A DNA stretch of 48,852 nt from Candidatus Polarisedimenticolaceae bacterium (GTDB lineage Bacteria > Acidobacteriota > Polarisedimenticolia > Polarisedimenticolales > DASRJG01), in the NCBI GenBank assembly GCA_036376135.1, contig DASVAW010000144.1:1-48852 (forward strand), given 5' to 3'. The translations under genes were made by a program, and so were the position numbers. Shown one piece after another: positions 23,898-31,992 of the stretch; the stretch's first letter is position 1; each line of letters begins with the position of its first letter. The notes below the pieces were generated by a model. That model had not been told where the DNA came from. It was given only the letters and a program-made list of their open reading frames with translations, and ran no database searches.

Positions 23898-25772
23898 TTA
23901 CCGGATGTAACCGAGCGCCTTCAAACGCTGCAGAAGCTCGTCGGAAACGGGCTCCTGCGGGGATCCGCCGTCCTCGCCGATCGGCGCCGGCTTCTTGTCC
24001 GTCCCCCGGGCCCGCACGGCGGCGACCATGCGGATCACCTCCGGCGGGAGGTCCGCCAGGCGCGGCGACAGATCGGTCGTTTCGGCCGGATCGACCGCCA
24101 GGTCGAAGATCTCGAGCGGGGCCGCGGGTACGGCGACCCCCATATTCCTCTCGGCGGGCCACGGCGTGAAGATCACCTTGTAGGTTCCTTCGAGGATCGC
24201 GAAGCGATCGGGCCCGTATTCGGTGGACTCCGCGGTCACGGGTGCCGCGGGCGGCTCGGAGCCGGTCCGGCAGGCGGCCGCGAGACTTCGGCCGGCGTGG
24301 TCCGGGCTCGCGGGGACGCCCGCCAGATCCAGGAGCGTCGGGGCGACGTCCAGCAGGCTCACGAGCGCGCCGACCCTCGCCTTCGCGGCGCCCCCGTTCG
24401 GCCACCGCACGAACAGCGGCACGTGGATGAGCTCCTGGTAGAGCGAGTGGCCGTGGCCCGGGCTGCGCTCCACGCTGTGATCCCACAGGTCGTCGCCGTG
24501 ATCGGAGGTCACGACCAGGATGACCTCGTCGAGGATCCCGTCGCGCCGCAGCGTCTCGAGGAACTCGCCGACGAGGCGGTCCGTGTAGGCGACGTCGCCG
24601 TCGTAGAGACCCCGCACCCATTCCCGCTCGTCCGTGGTGAGCGTCAGGCGGCCCGCCCGGATTTCCTCGATCTCGACATTGGTGAACCGGTCCCCGAGGC
24701 GCCCGCGCACGGCGGGGTCCGCCCGGTCGGCGTGGGTGTACGGGGAGTGGACCGCGTAGGTGTGGAGGAAGACGAAGAAGGGATCGTTCCCCGCGCCGCG
24801 GATCCACCGCAGCGCCAGGTCGAGGGAGCGGGGCAAGCCGTCGTCGCCATCGTCCTTTTCGTCGTAGATCTCGAACCCCTGGCCGAATCCGAAGGTGGCG
24901 GAGACGTAGCCGTCGGCGGTGAACGCGGCCGTCCGATAACCCGCTTCCCGGAAGTCCTCCGCCAGCATGCGGTGGACCGGGTGGATCTTCATGAAGTCGA
25001 GCCTGGCGTCGTGGTCGAAGGGGAGCTTCGAGGTGAACAACGACGCGTGGGTGGCCAGGGTCCACGGGGACGGAGCGATCGCACGCTCGAAGACCACGCC
25101 CTCGCCGGCGAGCACGTCGAGACGCGGGGTGAGCCCGCGCGGGTTGCCGTAGACCCCCAGCCGGTCGGCGCGCAGCGTGTCCAGACAAACCACGAGAACC
25201 GACGGCCGTCCGCGCGCGCGCATCGACCCGATCGCCGGATAGGCCAGGTGGGCGACCGACGCCAGGAGCCACGCGCCGATCACGACGCGGGATGCGACGG
25301 CAGCCGCCGGCCGCGGGGCCCCCGGCGATCCTCGGCGGAAGGCATCGACCGCCCGGGCGACCACAAGGCACGCACCGAGCCCGATCACGACCGCCATCCC
25401 GACCGCCGTCAGCTTCGCGCTGCTCGCCCCCTCGAGCGGGAAGGCCGCGGACCGGTAGGGCCCGAGCGCGAGCCGAACGCCCCACGCGCCCAGCCCGGCG
25501 ATCAGGGCGCCCGCGACGATCCCCGCCCTTCGCCCGAACCGCGCGGTGCCGGCCACGGCGACCGCGACGACGACCGACAGGATCATGCCGGCGAGGCCGA
25601 TGCGGCTGACGCCGGGCAGGATCCGTCCCAGCGCGAGCCACGCCATGTGGTGAGGCCCGTCGCCGTGCACGCGGCTCGCCCACGCCCCGAGCACGACTCC
25701 GACGGCCATGCCCGCGGCCGCGCCCTGGGCCGCGCGGACGACGATCCACGACATCCGGGACCTGTCCATCAT
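23898..25772 (-). CDS. Membrane-anchored sulfatase-like (alkaline-phosphatase superfamily) hydrolase
   Basis: 624 residues. Four or so transmembrane segments occupy 1-180, then a periplasmic sulfatase-fold domain. The first metal-binding motif is VVCLDTLRADRLGVYG (D198). The nucleophile region reads PSPWTLATHASLFTS, so the sulfatase C/S-x-P-S-R consensus is replaced by a Thr-centred motif and formylglycine cannot form. This is typical of the LTA-synthase or phosphatase-like side of the superfamily. Later metal motifs are TSDHGDDLWDH and GHGHS. It may transfer or remove phosphate or sulfate groups from envelope glycans; the substrate is unknown. Its ATG overlaps the upstream stop by four bases (ATGA), so the two genes are translationally coupled. 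Confidence 0.85.
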   Translation of the reverse strand: MMDRSRMSWIVVRAAQGAAAGMAVGVVLGAWASRVHGDGPHHMAWLALGRILPGVSRIGLAGMILSVVVAVAVAGTARFGRRAGIVAGALIAGLGAWGVRLALGPYRSAAFPLEGASSAKLTAVGMAVVIGLGACLVVARAVDAFRRGSPGAPRPAAAVASRVVIGAWLLASVAHLAYPAIGSMRARGRPSVLVVCLDTLRADRLGVYGNPRGLTPRLDVLAGEGVVFERAIAPSPWTLATHASLFTSKLPFDHDARLDFMKIHPVHRMLAEDFREAGYRTAAFTADGYVSATFGFGQGFEIYDEKDDGDDGLPRSLDLALRWIRGAGNDPFFVFLHTYAVHSPYTHADRADPAVRGRLGDRFTNVEIEEIRAGRLTLTTDEREWVRGLYDGDVAYTDRLVGEFLETLRRDGILDEVILVVTSDHGDDLWDHSVERSPGHGHSLYQELIHVPLFVRWPNGGAAKARVGALVSLLDVAPTLLDLAGVPASPDHAGRSLAAACRTGSEPPAAPVTAESTEYGPDRFAILEGTYKVIFTPWPAERNMGVAVPAAPLEIFDLAVDPAETTDLSPRLADLPPEVIRMVAAVRARGTDKKPAPIGEDGGSPQEPVSDELLQRLKALGYIR

Positions 25773-27487
25773 CGAAACCGATAAACCGCGGCTCGCCGCG
25801 CCGGACCGTCACCCGTCACGAAGACCTCCTCCAGCCAAGGGCGCGTGGACGGATCGAACCCGCCGAGCGCACGTTCGCGCGGCGTGTGAAAGACGAAGTC
25901 GATGTCCCATCGATCGAGCAGCTCCCGCCTCCACGCGTCGTCGTCCGGCCCCGCGGCGTAGAACCGCAGAACGTCGGCACGCCGCTCCGCCGCGTGGCCG
26001 GTCAACGCGTTGTGGCCGACGTAGGTGGCGATGCCGGAGAACGGCGGGATGAACGTGCCGATCTCGTAGCACGCGATCGCCCTCGCCCCTCGAGGGGCGA
26101 TCGTCCGCAGGGCCTGGAGCGCGCGGAACTCCTCCGCGCGGAGCCAGGACGGGTAGCTCAGCGCGCGGAGCTCGCGCCACTGATGCTGGTGCACGTAACA
26201 GGGGGTGATCAGGTTCAGGGGAGCGATAAGCGCCACGAGCCCCAGAGCGCGCATCCCCCGGCCGTCGGCGCGGGCGGGCCGGCGACGCAGGGACCGGGTC
26301 AGGCGCGCGACCAGGGGAGCGAGCACGACCGCCAGGGTCGTGCAGGCGAGCGCCGCCAGCGGGAACTGCAGCCCACCCATCATGCGACGCTGGAATCCGA
26401 TCGGCAGGTGAATGAGAACGAGCCCGGAGGCGAGCCACGAGAGCATGACCAGCTGCGGGCGTCCCAGGGTGCGGAAGCGGGGGAGCACCAGGACGGCGAG
26501 CAGCGCGTTCACCCCGAAACACATGACGAGTCGGCCGGGCTCCGGGGTCGTCATGACGCCCTGGAGGTGCCATGCCCGGATCGCGGGGTTGGTGCTCACG
26601 AGGTAGAGGTCGTAGGCCACGGCGGGCGCGGCGACGAGCGAGGCGACCAGGGACTGGAACGCCTCGTCGCGGGGCCAGCGCCTCTCGGCGAGGCCCAGGA
26701 ACAGCGGCACCGTCCAGATCGTGCCGAGCACGCTCACGGTGTCGAAGGGGTGGAAGAGGGTCAGGACGAACAGGACGGCTCCCGCCCCTGCGGCGGCGGC
26801 GGTCCGCCGCCGCATCCCGCGCCCGGGCTGCCACGCCGCGAGCATGAGCAGGAGGGTCGCGATCATCGCCGCGAACCCCGCCGTCATGTGCGGGAAGAGC
26901 ATCATGCTGAAAAACGTGCTGATCTCGGGCATCCACCAGCCCGGGCTGTGAGCGGTCCAGTTCACGTCCGCGTGCCGCTGCAGGAAGGCGATGGGCCCTT
27001 CCCAGCCGCCGCCGAAGATGAGCATGACGAAACACGCGAACCGTTCGCCGCTCTTGTCGAACAGGCGCCGGGCCAGGGCGTAGAGAACCGCCAGCAGGAT
27101 CGCACCGAAGGCGACCTTCGCCAGGCTGTACACCTCGACGACGTCCGCGCGGAACAAGCGGGCGAGCGTCCCGAGGGACCAGAGCAGGAGGTTCACGTAG
27201 TTCCGCGGGTGCGCGTCGACGGTGTACAGGTCGGACATGAAGAACCGGCCGTCTTTCGCCTGCTGCATGAACGACCAGTCCGCCGCGGCGTCGTCGAGGT
27301 AGAGCGGCAGCGTCCCGGTCAGGGCCAGGTCGGGGTAGTACCGCTTGTGCTGCGCGCGCACCGCCCACGCAAGGGGGAGCTGGGACGCGAGGAGAACCAC
27401 GACGGCGACAAGCGTCGCGATCACGGGGAGGATCGGGCGCGCCGCCGTCGCCGACCCGGTCCCACGGTCGTCTTGGCGGTCGTGCAC
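25769..27487 (-). CDS. Polytopic membrane protein (glycosyltransferase-39/dolichyl-mannosyltransferase-like)
   Basis: 572 residues with about ten hydrophobic segments from residue 20 to 430, then a soluble C-terminal domain (ARAIACYEIGTFIPPFSG, DDDAWRRELLDRWDIDFVFH). The arrangement resembles lipid-linked-sugar glycosyltransferases of the GT-C class. No early catalytic Asp-Glu loop is clear, apart from DDAAADW near 65 and PHMTAGF in the middle, so the assignment is tentative. Coupling to the sulfatase-like hydrolase suggests both act on the same envelope glycan or lipid. A GTG start at 27487 is used; no ATG is near, and a GAGGGGGGG stretch lies upstream. Confidence 0.62.
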   Translation of the reverse strand: MHDRQDDRGTGSATAARPILPVIATLVAVVVLLASQLPLAWAVRAQHKRYYPDLALTGTLPLYLDDAAADWSFMQQAKDGRFFMSDLYTVDAHPRNYVNLLLWSLGTLARLFRADVVEVYSLAKVAFGAILLAVLYALARRLFDKSGERFACFVMLIFGGGWEGPIAFLQRHADVNWTAHSPGWWMPEISTFFSMMLFPHMTAGFAAMIATLLLMLAAWQPGRGMRRRTAAAAGAGAVLFVLTLFHPFDTVSVLGTIWTVPLFLGLAERRWPRDEAFQSLVASLVAAPAVAYDLYLVSTNPAIRAWHLQGVMTTPEPGRLVMCFGVNALLAVLVLPRFRTLGRPQLVMLSWLASGLVLIHLPIGFQRRMMGGLQFPLAALACTTLAVVLAPLVARLTRSLRRRPARADGRGMRALGLVALIAPLNLITPCYVHQHQWRELRALSYPSWLRAEEFRALQALRTIAPRGARAIACYEIGTFIPPFSGIATYVGHNALTGHAAERRADVLRFYAAGPDDDAWRRELLDRWDIDFVFHTPRERALGGFDPSTRPWLEEVFVTGDGPARRAAVYRFR

Positions 27488-27614
27488 GCGAGCTTGCCCC
27501 CCCTCAGGGCGGCGGGGATGATAACCCCGGTCGCGGGCCGTGCGGGCTCCCCGAGCCGGGATCTCCCCCCGAACCGGCTTGTCACCACGTCCGACCCGAG
27601 CGAGAATCCGGCAC

Positions 27615-28871
27615 TTGAGCGAATCCGGAAGAGCCGACGAGGAATTTCAGCGGAAGCTGAACGCCCTGAAGATCGACCGCGACGAGCGGGGGCGATCGGG
27701 CCTGCCCGTCGCCTGGATGGTGGTGGGGGGCGTCCTCGTGATCGTGGCCGCGGCTGCGGCGTGGTGGCTGTTCCGCCCCCGGCCGCTCCCGGTGCGGACC
27801 GCCCTCGTCGAGGAGGAGGTCCAGCGGGCGCAGGGCGGTCCGACCGTGCTCAACGCCTCGGGGTACGTCACCGCGCGGCGCCAGTCGACGGTCGCCTCGA
27901 AGGTCACCGGGAAGGTCGTCGAGGTACTCGTCGAGGAGGGGATGAAGGTCGAGAAGGACCAGGTCCTCGCGCGGCTGGACCCGAGCCAGGCGAACCAGTC
28001 GCTCGCCCTGGCCCGGGCGCAGCTCGAGACCGCGCGCCGTGCGACCGGCGAGACCGAGGCGCAGCTCAGGGAAGCGACGCTGCGGCTGAGGCGGGTGAAA
28101 GACCTCCTCGCCGGGGGAATGGCGGCCCCGTCGGACGGCGACGCCGTCGAAGCGGAAGTCGGAGTGCTCGAGGCGCGCCGGGCGACGCAGGAGGAGCAGG
28201 TGCGCGAAGCGGAACGCACGGTGGACATCGCGCGGCAGGCCGTGGCCGACACGGTGATCCGTGCTCCGTTCGCCGGGGTGGCGATCTCCAAGAACGCGCA
28301 GCCCGGGGAGATCATCTCGCCGATGTCGGCGGGGGGTGGGTTCACGAGAACCGGCATCTCGACGATCGTGGACATGTCCTCGCTCGAGATCGAGGTGGAC
28401 GTGAACGAGGCGTACATCCAGCGCGTGGTGCCCGGCCAGCGGGTGGAGGCGACCCTCGACGCCTACCGCGACTGGACGATCCCCGCGCACGTGATCACGA
28501 CCATTCCCGCCGCCGACCGGCAGAAGGCGACGGTGACGGTGCGGATCGCCTTCGACCGGCTCGACCCGCGGATCCTCCCCGACATGGGGATCAAAGTCGC
28601 GTTCCTGGGCGATGCCGGCGCCTCGACGGGACGGGTCACGCCCGTCGTGCGCGTCCCTCGCGCGGCGGTGCGAGGATCGATCGGCGAGGAGTTCGTGTTC
28701 GTCGTGAAGGGGGACGGGACGCTCGAGCGCCGCGCGGTAAAGCTCGGCCCGGGCTCCGAGGATCCGGCCGAGGTCATGGCGGGGCTCTCCGCCGGGGAGC
28801 GCGTGGTCACGGCCGGCCCGGCGGACCTGAAGGAAGGGCTCGCCGTCGCCGAGCAACCGGAGTCGAACTGA
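27615..28871 (+). CDS. Periplasmic adaptor of a MacA/HlyD-type efflux system
   Basis: 418 residues. A membrane-anchoring helix at about 36-54 (VAWMVVGGVLVIVAAAAAWWLF) is followed by a biotinyl-lipoyl half-motif (ASKVTGKVVEVLVEEGMKV) and an alpha-hairpin (LALARAQLETARR to EEQVREAERTVDIARQ). The second lipoyl half (VIRAPFAGVAISKNAQPGEI) and beta-barrel and membrane-proximal domains follow. It links an inner-membrane ABC permease to the outer membrane. It is followed by the ATPase and two permeases. The TTG at 27615 is preferred because the sequence upstream of it does not look coding. A GTG at 27540 is possible, so the start is uncertain. Confidence 0.85.
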   Translation: MSESGRADEEFQRKLNALKIDRDERGRSGLPVAWMVVGGVLVIVAAAAAWWLFRPRPLPVRTALVEEEVQRAQGGPTVLNASGYVTARRQSTVASKVTGKVVEVLVEEGMKVEKDQVLARLDPSQANQSLALARAQLETARRATGETEAQLREATLRLRRVKDLLAGGMAAPSDGDAVEAEVGVLEARRATQEEQVREAERTVDIARQAVADTVIRAPFAGVAISKNAQPGEIISPMSAGGGFTRTGISTIVDMSSLEIEVDVNEAYIQRVVPGQRVEATLDAYRDWTIPAHVITTIPAADRQKATVTVRIAFDRLDPRILPDMGIKVAFLGDAGASTGRVTPVVRVPRAAVRGSIGEEFVFVVKGDGTLERRAVKLGPGSEDPAEVMAGLSAGERVVTAGPADLKEGLAVAEQPESN

Positions 28872-28885
28872 GGAGCGAGGAGCCG

Positions 28886-29569
28886 ATGGCCACCCTGGTC
28901 GAAGTCCGGAACATCCACAAGAACTTCTCGCGCGGCGGGGAGAAGATCGACGTCCTGCAGGGGCTCGCGATGACGGTCGAGCGCGGGGAGTTCCTCGCGC
29001 TGATGGGCCCCTCGGGTTCCGGGAAGTCGACGCTTCTCAATCTGATCGGCGGGCTCGACCGGCCCAGCGCCGGGACGGTCGACGTCGACGGCGTGAGGAT
29101 CTCCGAGCTCTCCGAAGGCAAGCTGACCGCCTGGCGGGCGCGTCACGTGGGGTTCGTCTTCCAGATGTACAACCTCCTCCCGGCGCTCACGGCCGAGCGC
29201 AACGTCGAGCTGCCGCTGCTCCTCACCTCGCTGTCGGGGGCGCGGCGCCGGCAGCAGGTCGCGACCGCGCTCGCCCTCGTCGGCCTGTCGGACCGGACCA
29301 AGCACTTCCCGCGGCAGCTCTCGGGAGGCCAGGAGCAACGCGTGGGGATCGCGCGCGCGATCGTCACCGACCCCACGTTGCTCCTGTGCGACGAGCCCAC
29401 CGGCGATCTCGACCGGAAGGCGGGGGACGAGGTGCTCGACCTGCTGCAGGCCCTCAACCGGGAGCACGGCAAGACGGTGATCATGGTCACGCACGACCCC
29501 CATGCCGCGGAGCGGGCCGGCCGGGTGCTCCATCTGGAGAAAGGCGTGCTCGTCGGGACGGCGGCGTGA
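28886..29569 (+). CDS. ABC transporter ATPase, MacB/LolD type
   Basis: 227 residues, usual size for a stand-alone subunit. Walker A GPSGSGKST near residue 44, Q-loop FVFQMYNLLPALTAERN, signature LSGGQEQRVGIARAI, Walker B LLLCDEPTGDLD and the H-loop VTHDPHA. The FQMYNLLP sequence is characteristic of the MacB/LolD/FtsE group that powers mechanotransmission, not solute transport. It lies 14 bp after the adaptor gene and overlaps the first permease by GTGA. Confidence 0.95.
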   Translation: MATLVEVRNIHKNFSRGGEKIDVLQGLAMTVERGEFLALMGPSGSGKSTLLNLIGGLDRPSAGTVDVDGVRISELSEGKLTAWRARHVGFVFQMYNLLPALTAERNVELPLLLTSLSGARRRQQVATALALVGLSDRTKHFPRQLSGGQEQRVGIARAIVTDPTLLLCDEPTGDLDRKAGDEVLDLLQALNREHGKTVIMVTHDPHAAERAGRVLHLEKGVLVGTAA

Positions 29570-30726
29570 AGTTCTGGCCGCTGCTGTGGAGCAATCTGAC
29601 GCGCCGCAAGGCGCGCACGATCTTCACGCTCCTGTCGATCGCCGTCGCGTTCATCCTGTTCGCGTACCTGGCCGCGGTACGCGTCGCGTTCAGCGCGGGG
29701 GTCGACGTCGCGAACGCCTCGCGCCTGCTGACCGTCAACAAGGTGTCGATCATCCAGCCGCTTCCCTACAGCTACCAGGAGGAGATCGCGCGCACGCCCG
29801 GGGTCGCGGCCGTGACCCACGCGTCCTGGTTCGGGGGCGTCTATCAGAATCCGAACACCGGCTTCCAGGGCGTTTTCCAGGCCCCGGTGGAGCCCGAGCC
29901 CTTCCTCGCGATGTACCCCGAGTTCAAGGTGCCGGAGGACCAGAAGCGCGCGTGGATCGAGGACCGCGAAGGGGTGCTCGTCGGGGAGACCACGGCGCAG
30001 CGGTACGGCTGGAAGGTCGGGGATCGGGTGCCGATCCAGGCGACGATCTGGCGGAAGAAGGACGGGTCGAGAGTCTGGGAGTTCAACGTCCGGGGCATCT
30101 ACACGGGGGACCGGTCCGTCGACAGGTCGCAGTTCCTCTTCCACTACGCCTACTTCGACGAGGCTCGCGAGGCGGGGCAGGGGATCGTCGGCTGGTACAT
30201 CCTCAGGATCGCCGATCCCTCGCAGTCCGCGGAGGTCGCCAAGAGCATCGACCGGCTCTTCGCCAACTCGCCGGCCGAGACGTCGACCATGACCGAGAAG
30301 GCACTCGCGCAGGCGTTCGCGAACCAGATCGGAAACATCGGCGCGATCATCCAGTGGATCCTCACCGCGGTCTTCTTCACCCTGCTGCTCGTCACCGGGA
30401 ACACGATCGCGCAGTCGGTCCGCGAGCGGACTGCCGAGCTCGCCGTGCTCAAGACCGTCGGCTTCACCAACGGCCGGACGCTGGCGCTCGTGCTGATCGA
30501 GGCGTGCCTGCTCACGGTCGCCGGCGGGGGGCTCGGCCTCGCCGTCGGCGCCGCCGCCATCTCCGGCGGGGACCCGACCGGAGGCTTCCTCCCCATCTTC
30601 TACTTCCCGTCGCGCGACGCCGTCGTCGGCGTCCTGCTCGTCGTGTCGCTGGGCCTCGTCGCCGGGATTCTCCCCGCCGTCCAGGCGATGCGTCTCCGGA
30701 TCGTCGACGCGCTTCGGAGGGCCTGA
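29566..30726 (+). CDS. FtsX/MacB-like ABC permease, subunit 1
   Basis: 386 residues. A transmembrane helix at about 18-42, then a ~220-residue periplasmic MacB-PCD-like domain (VPIQATIWRKKDGSRVWEF), then three C-terminal helices with the conserved VRERTAELAVLKTVGFTNG coupling segment. The GTG start overlaps the ATPase stop (GTGA). Together with subunit 2 it would form a heterodimeric permease. Cargo is unknown; a peptide, lipoprotein or polyketide-like compound is usual. Confidence 0.9.
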   Translation: MKFWPLLWSNLTRRKARTIFTLLSIAVAFILFAYLAAVRVAFSAGVDVANASRLLTVNKVSIIQPLPYSYQEEIARTPGVAAVTHASWFGGVYQNPNTGFQGVFQAPVEPEPFLAMYPEFKVPEDQKRAWIEDREGVLVGETTAQRYGWKVGDRVPIQATIWRKKDGSRVWEFNVRGIYTGDRSVDRSQFLFHYAYFDEAREAGQGIVGWYILRIADPSQSAEVAKSIDRLFANSPAETSTMTEKALAQAFANQIGNIGAIIQWILTAVFFTLLLVTGNTIAQSVRERTAELAVLKTVGFTNGRTLALVLIEACLLTVAGGGLGLAVGAAAISGGDPTGGFLPIFYFPSRDAVVGVLLVVSLGLVAGILPAVQAMRLRIVDALRRA

Positions 30727-30728
30727 GC

Positions 30729-31943
30729 ATGTCGCTGGCCAACGGACTGACTCAGGTGGCCGCGGTCACGCTGACGGCGCTCCGGACGATCCCGCAGCGT
30801 CGAGGCCCTTCGCTCGCGACCGTCACCGGGATCGCCGGCGTCGTCGCGGTGCTCGTCGCGGTTCTCTCGATCGGCGAGGGATTCCGCAGGACGCTCCGGG
30901 AGGCCGGCTCGCCGCGCAACGCGCTGGTCATGAGGGCGGGCAGCGACAGCGAGATGATGAGCGTCCTCGTCGGCGATTCCGTCGACATCATCGCGCAGGC
31001 GCCGGGGATCGCGCGCGGCGCGACCGCGCCCGGCGAGGCGGCCGTTCCCCTCTCCTCCGCCGAGCTGTTCGTCGTCGTCGACGTCCCCAAGTCCACGACC
31101 GGAACGCCCGCGAACGTCCCGCTGCGCGGCGTGCAGCCCGCCGCCTTCGCGGCGCGTCCCGAATTGACGATCGTCGAGGGTCGCGCGTTCGAGTGGGGAA
31201 GGAACGAGGTCCTCGTCGGGGACGCCGCGCGGCGCCAGTTCCGCGGCCTCGAGGTCGGTTCGAAGGTCAAGTGGGGGGAGAACGTCTGGACCGTCGTCGG
31301 CGCCTTCGCCGCCAACGGGGCGATCTGGGAGTCCGAGATCTGGACCGACGCACGTGTGCTGCAGCCCGCGTACCGGCGCGGGAACTCGTTCCAGACGGTC
31401 GTCGCGCGCCTCGAGAGTCCCGACGCCTTCGACCGGTTCAAGGACGCATTGACGAAGGACCCGAGGCTCGACGTGCAGGTGCTGCGCGAGAGCGAATACT
31501 ACGGAAACCAGGGGCGGACGCTCCAGGCGGTGATCCGGAACCTGGGGTTCGTCCTCGCCGCGCTGATGGGGATCGGCGCGGTCTTCGGGGCCCTGAACAC
31601 GATGTACTCCGCGGTCGCGGCGCGGACGCGCGAGGTGGCGACGTTGCGCGCGCTGGGATTCGGTCGCGTGGCGGTCGTCGTCTCGGTCCTCGCCGAGTCC
31701 TTGTGCCTGGCGCTGGCGGGGGCCGTGATCGGCGCGTGCGGCGCGTGGCTGTTCTTCGACGGTTACCGCACCTCCACGCTCAACTGGGACACCTTCAGCC
31801 AGGTCTCCTTCGCCTTCGACGTCACCCCCGCGCTCATGGCCCAGGGCGTGGCGTTCGCCCTGGTCCTGGGGCTTGCCGGAGGGATCCTCCCGGCGATCCG
31901 CGCCGCGCGACTTCCCGTGACGGCGGCGCTGCGGGAGGCGTGA
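30729..31943 (+). CDS. FtsX/MacB-like ABC permease, subunit 2
   Basis: 404 residues. Same topology as subunit 1: a helix at about 30-52 (SLATVTGIAGVVAVLVAVLS), a periplasmic domain (VEGRAFEWGRNEVLVGDAA, KVKWGENVWTVVGAF), then three helices with TREVATLRALGFGRVAVVVS. It starts 2 bp after subunit 1. The whole adaptor-ATPase-permease-permease unit corresponds to MacAB with MacB split and duplicated, like LolCDE. No TolC is encoded nearby. Confidence 0.9.
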   Translation: MSLANGLTQVAAVTLTALRTIPQRRGPSLATVTGIAGVVAVLVAVLSIGEGFRRTLREAGSPRNALVMRAGSDSEMMSVLVGDSVDIIAQAPGIARGATAPGEAAVPLSSAELFVVVDVPKSTTGTPANVPLRGVQPAAFAARPELTIVEGRAFEWGRNEVLVGDAARRQFRGLEVGSKVKWGENVWTVVGAFAANGAIWESEIWTDARVLQPAYRRGNSFQTVVARLESPDAFDRFKDALTKDPRLDVQVLRESEYYGNQGRTLQAVIRNLGFVLAALMGIGAVFGALNTMYSAVAARTREVATLRALGFGRVAVVVSVLAESLCLALAGAVIGACGAWLFFDGYRTSTLNWDTFSQVSFAFDVTPALMAQGVAFALVLGLAGGILPAIRAARLPVTAALREA

Positions 31944-31964
31944 GTCGGCCTGCGCGTCCGGGCG

Positions 31965-31970
31965 TATGCT
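31965..31970 (+). promoter_or_regulatory. -10-like box before AidB-type gene
   Basis: TATGCT lies 22 bp before the ATG at 31993, with AGGAG at 31981-31985 between them. No clear -35 is visible. Confidence 0.3.
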
Positions 31971-31992
31971 CTCCGTTCCGAGGAGCATCGAC

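Noticed and set aside
27540-27614. Upstream GTG start for the MacA-like adaptor
   Set aside because: The extra 25 residues are Arg/Pro-rich, without a signal, and lie where a promoter is expected. The TTG at 27615 gives a normal cytoplasmic tail, though this stays uncertain.
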